The translations under genes and the position numbers were made by a program. From the NCBI GenBank assembly GCA_034096865.1, contig JAWQFJ010009809.1, positions 191,633-255,632 on the forward strand: a DNA stretch of 64,000 bases. Direction: 5' to 3'. Below, one piece after another: positions 49,601-57,504 of this stretch (positions are counted from its first letter, which is position 1; the number at the start of each line of letters is the position of its first letter). Source of the DNA: Theodoxus fluviatilis. Lineage: Eukaryota > Mollusca > Gastropoda > Cycloneritida > Neritidae. Below the pieces are notes generated by a model that was not told the origin of the DNA, did no database searches, and saw only the letters and a program-made list of their open reading frames with translations.

Positions 49601-50879
49601 TTCATTGTATTTAGGAGTGTGGCTTTGTGCCAGGGTAAGGACTCATTGTATTTAGGAGTGTGGCTTTGACAAATCTTCTTATGCAGTGTAAATAGTTGCA
49701 GCACTGCATTTATGGAAGTTTGTGGTTTTCTATTGGTATGACTCTCTGGTTGTATCTACAGGCTATCAAGGAGGATAAAGAAGCTATGAAGAGAGTGCTG
49801 GCATCCTATGAACTCATGTTGGATTTCTATGGAATGAAGCTGAAGGACGGGACAAGTGGGCAAATTCAGCGTGCTGAGCATTGGGAGAGGCGCTTCAATC
49901 ATCTCAACAGGTAAACATTTGTTGTTTACTGTCTGTCTCACATTCATGATCTTTTCTTTTCTTACAGAGCTCTGATCTGGTGACACATCTGCCTTAATCG
50001 TGGCCCTTGTGTGTTTAGTGTTTGCCTGTTGCGATTGTTAGTGAAGTCTGTGAAACTTTTCTTGACCAGCCACCATAAAATGAACCACACAGGAATATTT
50101 TGAGTTGTTCATAAAATCTACAAGATAAGTGTGAACCTGTGTTTTAAAAAAGAAAACAAAATGTTGCATGGCTGCCATTTTGAGCTGGTAGATAGTCACC
50201 TTTACATTTTGCCAGCATTTTTTCTCTACTATGTGCCAGGTGTAGTGAAGGGTTCTAGCTCTCTTCAATTTTCCCTCCTCCTCCTCCTCCTCCTCCTCCT
50301 CCTCCTCCTCCTCCTCCTCCTCCTCCTCCTCCTCCTCCTCCTCCTCCTCCTCCTCCTCCTCCTCCTCCTCCTCCTCCTCCTCCTCCTCCTCCTCCTCCTC
50401 CTCCTCCTCCCATTTTTATTTCTTTCTGAAGTCATAAAGCATGCTACTACTTTTCATCTACATAAGTACATTCCTAACAATTTTGAGAAATGAAAAAGGA
50501 AAAGAAAAATGCAAAACTGTTTTTAATGCTTAACATCATTCCACATTGAACAAATCTAAGGAAGATAAATGGAAAAGAGTTAACCACTGTGGCACCACAC
50601 TAAAAGCTCGTTGTTTCCTGCAGGTCCAAACACAACCACCTGCGCATTACTCGCATCCTGAAGTCCCTGGGAGAGCTGGGGTATGAGCATTTCCAGTATC
50701 CCTTTGTGGAGTTTGTGCTGAAAGAGGCTCTTGAGGAGAGAACCCTGCAGGACTGCATCGACAGCTGCCGCGACTACTGGATTGGCACGGTGAAGAATGA
50801 TCAGGAGAGGGAGTTGCTGGAGACATACTATAAGAAGAAAGCACCTGCAAAGAAGTCTGGCTGCTCTTCCTTGTTTTGA
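29740..50879 (+). CDS. OGFR: Opioid growth factor receptor (OGFr) family protein, 7 coding exons, 419 aa
   Basis: Coding exons are 29740-30246, 32072-32200, 35045-35117, 43683-43761, 46094-46160, 49762-49910 and 50624-50879, all GT-AG, with a phase-consistent sum of 1260 nt. Residues 1-169 are acidic and low complexity. Residues from about 200 to 365 form the conserved OGFr N-terminal domain, with [37 protein letters not shown] and [20 protein letters not shown]. Residues 171-178 (QSRVDEFF) fit the PCNA-interacting PIP-box rule Q-x-x-h-x-x-a-a, embedded in basic residues (KASKKSKR before, RRD after). In vertebrates OGFr binds Met-enkephalin at the nuclear envelope and restrains proliferation. 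That ligand activity should not be assumed here. The vertebrate C-terminal repeats are absent; the protein stops soon after the domain (KKSGCSSLF). Confidence 0.93.
30832..30899. repeat. (GT)n microsatellite
   Basis: A GT tract in OGFr intron 1 at the left edge of a duplicated segment. Confidence 0.95.
30899..31320. repeat. Tandem duplication of a segment of about 210 bp
   Basis: The segments 30899-31104 and 31106-31320 are nearly identical (for example GGGTATTAGGCAGGCCCATT and the AAACATGATGCTGTC block). They differ mostly in the length of their GT/GC tracts. A third GA tract follows directly. Confidence 0.95.
31321..31410. repeat. (GA)n microsatellite
   Basis: A GA tract of about 90 bp at the end of the duplicated segment, adjoining the LINE fragment. 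Confidence 0.96.
31430..31950 (+). mobile_element. Degenerate LINE 3' end (RTE-like)
   Basis: Residues read in shifting frames: [37 protein letters not shown], then after a stop a zinc-knuckle-like [20 protein letters not shown]. That order (the DR-W block, then a C-x2-C knuckle with SRIGL) is typical of the C-terminus of invertebrate non-LTR retrotransposons. It ends in a short ATG repeat tail. In-frame stops show it is dead. Confidence 0.75.
32072..32200 (+). CDS. OGFR: OGFr exon 2 (PIP-box)
   Basis: It encodes residues 170-212 and begins [15 protein letters not shown]; it ends [17 protein letters not shown], which matches the RNWR...YRH.YP start of the vertebrate OGFr domain. The acceptor is TTTCTGTAG|AG and the donor CCT|GTGAGT. 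Confidence 0.92.
32537..33379 (-). mobile_element. Family A element, copy 6
   Basis: A full-length copy in reverse orientation in OGFr intron 2. It keeps both end hairpins and the complete set of AGGTCA clusters. Confidence 0.92.
33734..34692 (-). mobile_element. Family B composite element, copy C
   Basis: In reverse orientation it starts at 34692 with the CCTCCAG hairpin and ends at 33734 with the GCGCTGAACCTCCAGG tail. The tRNA-like triple module occupies 33734-33985. The hairpin-side module is partly duplicated: 34200-34395 and 34440-34660 both contain TTGATACATTC-type and GACCTAACTTCCAGTAAGTG sequences. It lies in OGFr intron 2. Confidence 0.8.
35045..35117 (+). CDS. OGFR: OGFr exon 3
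   Basis: It encodes residues 213-237 ([16 protein letters not shown]), equivalent to the NLSFYRNEI.F.P.G block of vertebrate OGFr. The acceptor is TTGCAG|GA and the donor GATG|GTAGGT. Confidence 0.88.
35310..35542. repeat. (GTGTT)-type degenerate microsatellite
   Basis: GT and TGTGTTG units in OGFr intron 3. The long Cys/Val open frames are by-products. Confidence 0.93.
35650..36760. other. Unassigned intron 3 sequence with two unexplained open frames
   Basis: A 73-codon minus frame at 36007-36228 ([20 protein letters not shown], soluble and compositionally normal) and a 127-codon plus frame at 36340-36723 look less random than their surroundings. I recognise neither. They could be pieces of a decayed transposon gene. 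Confidence 0.35.
36765..37170 (-). mobile_element. Family A element, copy 7 (truncated)
   Basis: The 3' part of the element in reverse orientation in OGFr intron 3. Homology stops near 37168, where unrelated sequence leading to the Mutator-like ORF begins. Confidence 0.88.
37267..37290. repeat. Poly(G) tract
   Basis: About 20 consecutive G residues between truncated family A copy 7 and the Mutator-like ORF. Such a run can form a G-quadruplex. Confidence 0.95.
37606..38694 (+). CDS. Mutator-like transposase-domain protein (N-terminal part)
   Basis: A 362-codon open frame starting [18 protein letters not shown]. Residues 1-185 are a basic leader and a Ser/Ala/Thr-rich linker with two related segments. 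Residues 195-245 carry two Cys pairs (FRCRDC and FCSAC) that could bind zinc. Residues 255-362 contain [16 protein letters not shown] and [17 protein letters not shown], which match the metazoan Mutator-like transposase domain, where the D of FDGSW is the likely first catalytic acidic residue. A GTGAGA donor at about 38664 suggests that the frame continued into further exons, but none is evident downstream. It is nested in OGFr intron 3 on the same strand, so it is probably a truncated TE gene. Confidence 0.7.
   Translation: MPRRDAKKFATLHKFGEKPKKKRKTTVDLSTASGAENSTVIASVLIDTAPRASGDSAATTLDLSHSKLRLAQLFRGCSIVSSSSAQKRRHGVGTDLCPDSGARESTALASSSTSTEDAPLASSDSATSALTFIESASGAADVAKAIASSSSESVPTSAKKLRRFESETREPVGDDENKLVSVFRCRDCDQLPLTVTKNQSAMFGSASKLKVFCSACGNTITAVRTSPKTGTLHNGYDINRRLVVAATSIGIGFTQLRRFFALMNMPPPMHLKTWQLYQKTLHSGVHRTADRHLQEAAEQVRLMYLQLKISQPTPEGRLDIAVLFDGSWHKRGRTSHSGIAAVIEIYSGLVVDFVRCQVSGVT
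39380..39680. repeat. (GTGTT/GT)n degenerate microsatellite
   Basis: About 300 bp of GT with TTG interruptions in OGFr intron 3, 140 bp outside the left inverted repeat of the 3.1-kb element. Confidence 0.94.
40541..41095 (-). CDS. Unknown spliced gene, 3'-terminal two exons
   Basis: Exons 41095-41007 and 40781-40541 join in phase (TT|A) and encode [20 protein letters not shown] through to a C-terminal [10 protein letters not shown] and a TAA stop. The terminal acceptor has a long polypyrimidine tract (TTCTTTTTTTCTCTCTTCCACCAG-type, 40782-40815), and AATAAA follows on the minus strand at 40530-40525. The last exon ([20 protein letters not shown], then VTFLRN...[19 protein letters not shown]) resembles a small beta-rich domain common in TE-linked proteins of invertebrates. 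No function can be assigned. Upstream exons were not found with certainty; 41246-41560 is a candidate. Confidence 0.6.
41455..41950. repeat. Tandem repeat of about 215 bp, 2.3 copies
   Basis: Units begin near 41463, 41682 and 41895 with GCGAT(T/C)GA...AAGTAAG. They share CGTTTCTTTGT.ACCA.C.TGGCGATCACAT and CATTATAAAAGG. Divergence is around a fifth of positions. It lies upstream of the nested minus-strand gene. Confidence 0.85.
42901..43680. other. Unassigned intron 3 sequence
   Basis: I see no coding exon or repeat that I can name between the 3.1-kb element and OGFr exon 4. Confidence 0.4.
43683..43761 (+). CDS. OGFR: OGFr exon 4
   Basis: It encodes residues 237-263 ([20 protein letters not shown] and GYIQW). 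The tryptophan codon is split TG|G across the next intron. The acceptor is CTTCTCAG|GT and the donor TG|GTAAGA. Confidence 0.95.
44199..45526 (-). mobile_element. mariner-type transposon remnant
   Basis: Ends match as inverted repeats next to TA: TGAGGTCTGTCCAGAAAGT on the left and, reversed, CAAGGTCTATCCAGAAAGT on the right. The total of 1328 bp is typical for mariner. On the minus strand, 44470-44240 encodes the transposase C-terminus in two frames: [20 protein letters not shown], then after a frameshift [20 protein letters not shown]. This corresponds to the CDFFLFPKLK...KWxxRW region of mariner transposases. Most of the remaining transposase has been replaced by other sequence. Confidence 0.8.
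45166..45308. mobile_element. MITE of about 143 bp inside the mariner remnant
   Basis: The ends GGGCGCGTTTGTT and AACGAACGCACCC are imperfect inverted repeats (11 of 13 positions), flanked by AAA on both sides. It has no coding capacity. The end sequence is hAT- or Harbinger-like, but the family is uncertain. Confidence 0.55.
46094..46160 (+). CDS. OGFR: OGFr exon 5
   Basis: It encodes residues 263-285 ([20 protein letters not shown]). The acceptor is TCTTACAG|GT and the donor AAG|GTGAGA. Confidence 0.95.
46557..46616. repeat. (GT)n microsatellite
   Basis: A GT tract of about 60 bp in OGFr intron 5. Confidence 0.96.
46805..47630 (-). mobile_element. Family A element, copy 8
   Basis: A near full-length reverse copy in OGFr intron 5, only about 30 bp from the start of the 41-bp minisatellite array. 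Confidence 0.91.
47660..49669. repeat. 41-bp minisatellite, about 49 copies
   Basis: The unit runs TGCCAGGGTAAGCATTCATT + GTATTTAGGAGTGTGGCTTTG. Units vary at a few fixed positions (GCATTC/GGATTC/GGACTC, ATTGTA/ATGGTA, GGCTTT/GGATTT). The array occupies most of the distal part of OGFr intron 5 and ends 92 bp before exon 6. Confidence 0.98.
49762..49910 (+). CDS. OGFR: OGFr exon 6
   Basis: It encodes residues 286-335 with [16 protein letters not shown] and WERRFNHLN. The acceptor ATCTACAG|GC lies 92 bp after the end of the 41-bp minisatellite; the donor is CAACAG|GTAAAC. Confidence 0.95.
50275..50410. repeat. (CTC)n trinucleotide microsatellite
   Basis: About 45 uninterrupted CTC units in OGFr intron 6: a pure polypyrimidine tract on the transcribed-gene sense strand. 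The poly-Leu open frame is an artefact. Confidence 0.98.
50624..50879 (+). CDS. OGFR: OGFr exon 7 (C-terminus and stop)
   Basis: It encodes residues 335-419, including [20 protein letters not shown] and a C-terminal helix pair. The TGA stop is at 50877-50879. The acceptor is TTCCTGCAG|GT. The (CTC)n tract at 50275-50410 lies 215 bp upstream in the intron. Confidence 0.95.
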
Positions 50880-50956
50880 GAAGGCTTTCATTTTTGCAAG
50901 TGGCAGTTGTACAGGTGCCTTGTAACTGAAGGTCTAATCAAGTGCTTAGTGAGATC

Positions 50957-52857
50957 ATGTGAGGATCCATGTGAGGTGACGTGTAGGTATGGCATGTGAG
51001 GTGACGTGTAGGTATGGCATGTGAGGTGACGTGTAGGTATGGCATGTGAGGTGACGTGTAGGTATGGCATGTGAGGTGACGTGTAGGTATGGCATGTGTG
51101 GTGACGTGTAGGTATGGCATGTGAGGTGACGTGTAGGTATGGCATGTGAGGTGACGTGTAGGTATGGCATGTGAGGTGACGTGTAGGTATGGCATGTGAG
51201 GTGACGTGTAGGTATGGCATGTGAGGTGACGTGTAGGTATGGCATGTGAGGTGACGTGTAGGTATGGCATGTGAGGTGACGTGTAGGTATGGCATGTGTG
51301 GTGACATGTATGTATGGCATGTGAGGTGACGTGTAGGTATGGCAGGTGAGGTGACGTGTAGGTATGGCATGTGAGGTGACATGTAGGTATGGCATGTGAG
51401 GTGACTGTAGGTATGGCATGTGAGGTGACGTGTAGATATGGCATGTGAGGTAGGTGACTGTAGATATGGCATGTGAGGTGACGTGTAGGTATGGCATGTG
51501 AGGTGACGTGTAGGTATGGCATGTGAGGTGACGTGTAGGTATGGCATGTGAGGTGACTAGGTATGGTATGTGAGGTGACGTGTAGGTATGGCATGTGAGG
51601 TGACTAGGTATGGTATGTGAGGTGACGTGTAGGTATGGCATGTGAGGTGATGGTAGGTATGGCATGTGAGGTGACTAGGTATGGTATGTGAGGTGACGTG
51701 TAGGTATGGCATGTGAGGTGACGTGTAGGTATGGCATGTGAGGTGACGTGTAGGTATGGCATGTGAGGTGACGTGTAGGTATGGTATGTGAGGTGACGTG
51801 TAGGTATGGCATGTGAGGTGACGTGTAGGTATGGCATGTGAGGTGACGTGTAGGTGTGGCATGTGAGGTGACGTGTAGGTGTGGCATGTGAGGTGACTGT
51901 AGGTATGGCATGTGAGGTGACGTGTAGGTATGGCATGTGAGGTAACGTGTAGGTATGGCATGTGAGGTGACGTGTAGGTATGGCATGTGAGGTGACGTGT
52001 AGGTATGGTATGTGAGGTGACGTGTAGGTATGGCATGTGAGGTGACGTGTAGATATGGCATGTGAGGTGACGTGTAGGTGTGGCATGTGAGGTGACGTGT
52101 AGGTGTGGCATGTGAGGTGACTGTAGGTATGGCATGTGAGGTGACGTGTAGGTATGGCATGTGAGGTAATGTGTAGGTATGACATGTGAGGTGACGTGTA
52201 GGTATGGCATGTGAGGTGACTAGGTATGGTATGTGAGGTGACGTGTAGGTATGGCATGTGAGGTGGCGTGTAAGTATGGCATGTGAGGTGACGTGTAGGT
52301 ATGGCATGTGAGGTGACGGTAGGTATGGCATGTGAGGTGACTAGGTATGGTATGTGAGGTGAGGTGTAGGTATGGCATGTGAGGTGACTGTAGGTATGGT
52401 ATGTGAGGTGACGTGTAGGTATGGTATGTGAGGTGACGTGTAGGTATGGCATGTGAGGTGACGTGTAGGTATGGCATGTGAGGTGACGTGTAGGTATGGC
52501 ATGTGAGGTGACGTGTAGGTATGGCATGTGAGGTGACGTGTAGGTATGGCATGTGAGGTGACGTGTAGGTATGGCATGTGAGGTGACGTGTAGGTATGGC
52601 ATGTGAGGTGACGTGTAGGTATGGCATGTGAGGTGACGTGTAGGTATGGCATGTGAGGTGACGTGTAGGTATGGCATGTGAGGTGACGTGTAGTTATGGC
52701 ATGTGAGGTGACGTGTAGGTATGGCATGTGAGGTGACGTGTAGGTATGGCATGTGAGGTGACGGTAGGTATGGCATGTGAGGTGACGTGTAGGTATGGCA
52801 TGTGAGGTGGCGTGTAGGTATGGCATGTGAGGTGACGTGTATGTATGGCATGTGTGG
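50957..52857. repeat. 25-bp minisatellite, about 76 copies
   Basis: The unit is GTATGGCATGTGAGGTGACG + TGTAG. Deletion variants (GGTGACTAGGTATGG and GGTGACTGTAG) recur in mixed order along the array. It starts 78 bp after the OGFr stop codon. Very long minus-strand open frames (up to 436 codons) arise only from the repeat. Confidence 0.98.
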
Positions 52858-52899
52858 ATGTGACTGTGTTGGAGTCAACTCTATAGGGCCAGCTGCACT

Positions 52900-54010
52900 C
52901 AACACAACTTTCATTGCTGTCTTGTTCTGCAGGTCCTCATTTATATTTTCATTCAGAACCCAGAAATATTAATCCATAGACAATATTCCCTTTGCTCTTT
53001 GTTTTTCGGTAGTTTTATTACCAGATTCTTCAAGTTGTGAAAGGCAAACTGCTAATTTTATGATGGGTGGGCACTTTTATGCATTGTTATTTAGTACGAT
53101 GGAATACATGTTACTTTGATTTTTAAAAATATCTTTACAGTTTCATACCTTAAAAATGATAGTTTGAAAACTTGCTATCTCAAGTTACCAATATATGTGT
53201 ATTGTTGTGATCATAAGAAGGAGGTCTCTTAAGAAGGAGGTCTCTTAAGAAGGAGGTCTCTTAAGAAGGAGGTCTCTTAAGAAGGAGGTCTTTTAAGAAG
53301 GAGGTCTCTTAAGAAGGATCTCTAGTGATCCCAAGGGTGGAGGGAGTCCTTTCTTAATTTGCTTGTGGAAGAAAACTACTTGTAGATTCCACTTTTCTTT
53401 TGTATGTACGACCTCTTAGAAACTGATGTTGTCATTTTTTTATGTGACTCATTCTTGTCTTGCTTTTTAAGCCATCTGCTTACTGCATAAAATACAGCTT
53501 TCATAACTGTCCAGTTACTGCAGGTCATCATTCATCCCTTCATTAGGAACCAAGAAATATGGACCTGTATAGAGTTTTCCCTAGGATCTCCGTTTTTCTG
53601 TAGTTACTGTATGCTTGCAGATTCTTAGTTTTGAAGCTGTGAAATGCAAACTTAATATTTCAAGATGAGCGACATTTTTAATGCATTGTGATTTAGCAAG
53701 ATGGAATCTTTGCTTTGTAATCATTGAAGTGATCCATATAGAACTTGCAAATTGCCTTTGCTAGGTTCGTGAAGACTGTCAGTACAGTCTGCCTCTTGGT
53801 ACATCTGTGTGTTGTTTTCATGAGATGGAGTTCTGTGGTGGACCAAAGTGTGGAATCCTTTCTTAGTGAGTATGTAGATGCAGTGCTTGTGGAAGAAAAC
53901 TACTTGTTGTAGATTCTAGTTTCCAATCATATGCATGGTCTCTAAGAAGATGATGTTGTAATCTTTTATGAGACTCATTATTTTTTTAATCTTAAGCCAT
54001 CTTCAAGCTG
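52900..54010. repeat. Ancient tandem duplication of about 550 bp
   Basis: 52900-53480 and 53495-54010 align in order: CTTTCAT..CTGT...GCAGGTC.TCATT, AACC.AGAAATAT, TTTT.GGTAG/TCTGTAG, GATGGAAT, CTTGTGGAAGAAAACTACTT and AAGCCATCT. Only the first copy contains the 16-bp minisatellite. Confidence 0.8.
53214..53320. repeat. 16-bp minisatellite, about 6-7 copies
   Basis: The unit AAGAAGGAGGTCTCTT is itself partly palindromic at its junctions (TCTCTTAAGAAGG). It is nearly perfect, hence young. Confidence 0.95.
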
Positions 54011-55390
54011 GACATCATTAAGGCTTGTAAACTGATTTAATTGAACATTGCCCTTGTAGATTTTTGCATGAAGCTGTGGCTGCAACGTAGACCTTCAGAC
54101 AGTTTGTGCTGCCAGAACGCCTTCCTCTTGAGCCACGTCGCTATTGCCTCCAAACTTCTGGGATGCTTCAGTTGCACTCACACTGAGTAGCTCCTGTGTT
54201 CCAGCTGGAGGTGTCTTAGGGTCAGACTAGTGCAGGAGTCATAAGGTCTGGCATTTTGTGGAAGAAGGGTTCGACTGTTAACTCTGTAGTGTCCCGTCTT
54301 GTAACTCAGCTGTTTCCCTTCCAGTCCTGTCAGAATTGGGTAAATTGTGTAAAAGGATGTATCACTGTTGAGTTTTGTCTACAACTGTTTAAGAAATGCT
54401 TTGATTTTGATGACAGTATTAGATGAATGTGTGTCATACATGCAAAGGAAAATCAACATGCAATGAACATGAATTTTGATAAATCAGTTGACAATAAATA
54501 TTTAGTTCATTAAAATGGGAGAGGGGACGGGTGGTTGTAGTTATGTTTACAATGGGTGGGTGGGCACTAGGCAGTACAGAACATTGCGAGTTAAAAAGAA
54601 ATCAAGCAAACTATGTGAAAAATATGTCAAACAAAATGGTCCCAAATTTTATAAGTAAATACATAACAGTTTCTTTTCTTTGGTTTATCTCTTGCAGAGT
54701 TTTGGCTCTATATCATGAACTTGCATTTTATGTTAAGTTAATGTGTTGATTAGGTGTGTGTAGAAGTTTAAATAGTTGGTGAAAGAGGACAACTTAAAAT
54801 TAACCCTCACCCTGGTAATCAAGACATATGCTATGAGGTTGAAAGTTGGCCAAGCCTGCAAGTGGAGGCATATGCTGGGATGTCTAGAGTGGGCAAAGCA
54901 CAGACACAAATCTAGATAGACTTGTTCACTTCTGAGTGCATGTGCTTTGGTTTTTGCCATGCTTTGTTGGATGGTTAGCAAGGTGTATGCTGTATAAAAC
55001 AGGATAGGTAATCTCATCTTTGAAATTGTTTAGCAGTCCAGATGGCCCAAACAGTCCCAGTTATGATGCCAGGGAAAGGGTTAACGGATGGTCAGCGTGC
55101 AGAGACCTCAGTTTTAGATGTATTTAAGTGTATATTGAGTCAACTTGCGAGGGAAAGTCCACAGTAAGCAGATGTACATATATTTGCAATATTTTTGTCT
55201 GTGTAATGAAATGAATTAAATTTGAACCTTCGGCAATATTTGTCACTAGTGTCAGCAACTGAGTCTTAGTTCTAGTGACATGCAGAAATCTTTAGGAAAT
55301 TCAATGAAAAATATGCACTGAGCTGATGGACTGGTTTTGAAAACTTGGGTGAGGCAGCACTGTCATCACAGCTGTGAGAACTGTGAAGTG
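54011..55390. other. Intergenic sequence without recognised feature
   Basis: AT-rich DNA. I see no gene or named repeat apart from the possible OGFr polyadenylation signal at 54493-54498. Confidence 0.4.
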
Positions 55391-55405
55391 ACATGTTGGG
55401 TGTTG

Positions 55406-56204
55406 CCATGTGCACTCATTGCCATGTGCACTCATTGCCATGTGCACTCATTGCCATGTGCACTCATTGCCATGTGCACTCATTGCCATGTGCACTCATT
55501 GCCATGTGCACTCATTGCCATGTACACTCATTGCCATGTGCACTCATTGCCATGTACACTCATTGCCTTGTGCACTCATTGCCATGTACACTCATTGCCA
55601 TGTGCACTCATTGCCATGTGCACTCATTGCCATGTGCACTCATTGCCATGTACACTCATTGCCATGTGCACTCATTGCCATGTGCACTCATTGCCATGTG
55701 CACTCATTGCCATGTGCACTCATTGCCATGTGCACTCATTGCCATGTGCACTCATTGCCATGTGCACTCATTGCCATGTGCACTCATTGCCATGTGCACT
55801 CATTGCCATGTGCACTCATTGCCATGTGCACTCATTGCCATGTGCACTCATTGCCATGTGCACTCATTGCCATGTGCACTCATTGCCATGTGCACTCATT
55901 GCCATGTACACTCATTGCCATGTGCACTCATTGCCATGTGCACTCATTGCCATGTACACTCATTGCCATGTGCACTCATTGCCATGTACACTCATTGCCA
56001 TGTGCACTCATTGCCATGTACACTCATTGCCTTGTGCATTCATTGCCATGTACACTCATTGCCATGTGCACTCATTGCCATGTGCACTCATTGCCATGTG
56101 CACTCATTGCCATGTACACTCATTGCCATGTACACTCATTGCCATGTGCACTCATTGCCATGTGCACTCATTGCCATGTGCACTCATTGCCATGTACACT
56201 CATC
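55406..56204. repeat. 16-bp minisatellite, about 50 copies
   Basis: The unit is CATTGCCATGTGCACT, with a G/A variant (TGTGCACT or TGTACACT) and rare CTTG or CATT changes. Since 16 is not a multiple of 3 and the unit has no stop in any plus-strand frame, all three frames are open for about 800 bp. That explains the apparent 265-320 codon ORFs. Confidence 0.98.
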
Positions 56205-56620
56205 TGAAGCGGCTTAGTGAAGAAGTCCACAAGCACTTGCAGCTTATTCTTTTTTTAAATTATTTTTGTTTTTGTTTCTGGATCTGTTATTATGTATGAT
56301 CACATTCTAGAGTGCATTTTTTCATATCTAACATCCCTAGCATGCTAGTAATAACCTTTGGTGAACCCTTCATGTGAACAACTTCTGACCTGCCTTGACA
56401 GGAAAATTCTTTTCTTTGAAAAGTTATTTGTATTGGGCGATGATTTTAATAATTCAGTTGTAAACACTAGTAGATTTATTGTATTCACCTTATATTAATC
56501 TGCATAATCTGTCTTGGCCATCCATCGCACACATTCCTTTTCATGCATACCCTTGAATATGTATTCTTGTATGATAGTAAAGTTTTGCATACTTTTTGAG
56601 GGATCAGATTCACATTTTCA

Positions 56621-56658
<38 letters not shown>

Positions 56659-57504
56659 CTTTTGCATCCGTCCATGAGTGTGTGTGAGAGAGAGAGGAGC
56701 TGCTGGCCAATTGAAGATTACTTGCATTGATGCTTAAACACATTTTCACAGATTGCTGCTCAAGTCTGTAATGAGGTTAGAAACCACTTGTCCTAAAAAC
56801 AGACAAGTATTAAGTTGTTGTTAGACTGTGAAAGATCTTTGGTAGTACATTATTTGGATGTATGCACCAGTGATATCATGCAGCGATGTGTATTGCATGC
56901 ATCTGCAGGTGGTAGGGGAGATTTAATAATCACAAATATTGTCTAGCTCTTAGCAGACCATGTACCTGCAGTAAAGCAGTAGACTGGAATGATTTGAGAT
57001 GACTTAGGTGGGAGAGTTGCTGTTGCTGTGTAATGCAAAATAAAAGGATGCCATTGTGAATTTGTTCTTTCATTCATACCACATGCAGCTTGAAGATCAT
57101 AGCCTTGTGCCATCATGCACTTGTGACTTTTCTGTTCTCAGAAAACTGCTGTACAGAAAGACATGGTCCTAATGCACAATGTGTTGATGGTCTTGTGACA
57201 TATCACTCTGCATATGTACATTGTGCTTGGCTGTGTTAGTTAACTGTAAATTGGAGACAATCAGAAAAAAATCTTAGAGCTGTTTCTGTATTATCAAACT
57301 CTTTTGCCAACTATTTGTTTTTTGGGGAAGGATGTGTTAGAGATAACTTTATGAAACACACACACACATGTATCTTTCTCTGGATTTAACAGTTGAAATA
57401 TATGCTTGTAACATTGTGGGCTGAGAATGATTTCAAACAGTGGAGATTTTGTGTTTTATTTGAATTTTTCTTTTTCATCCAAATCCTCAACTTTAATGAG
57501 GACA
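56205..57504. other. Intergenic sequence with one short GT tract
   Basis: It contains a (GT)n microsatellite at about 56623-56658 and no recognisable gene. Confidence 0.45.

Larger units (their letters stand above)
50880..54498 (+). other. Possible OGFr 3' untranslated region
   Basis: After the stop codon the first AATAAA I find is at 54493-54498. If it is used, the 3' UTR is about 3.6 kb and includes the 25-bp minisatellite. A shorter UTR ending at a variant signal cannot be excluded. Confidence 0.35.

Noticed and set aside
47660..49669. A CRISPR-like array (regular repeats over 2 kb)
   Set aside because: There are no unique spacers; units are head to tail. The setting is a eukaryotic intron.
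50888..52914. Open frames of 135-436 codons on the minus strand rich in HLTCHTYTSPHMPYL
   Set aside because: They are translations of the 25-bp minisatellite, whose unit has no stop in several frames. There is no start context, splice support or domain.
55337..56299. A 320-codon Cys/His-rich ORF resembling a metal-binding protein
   Set aside because: It is a 16-bp tandem repeat open in all three frames; the real coding hypothesis has no independent support.
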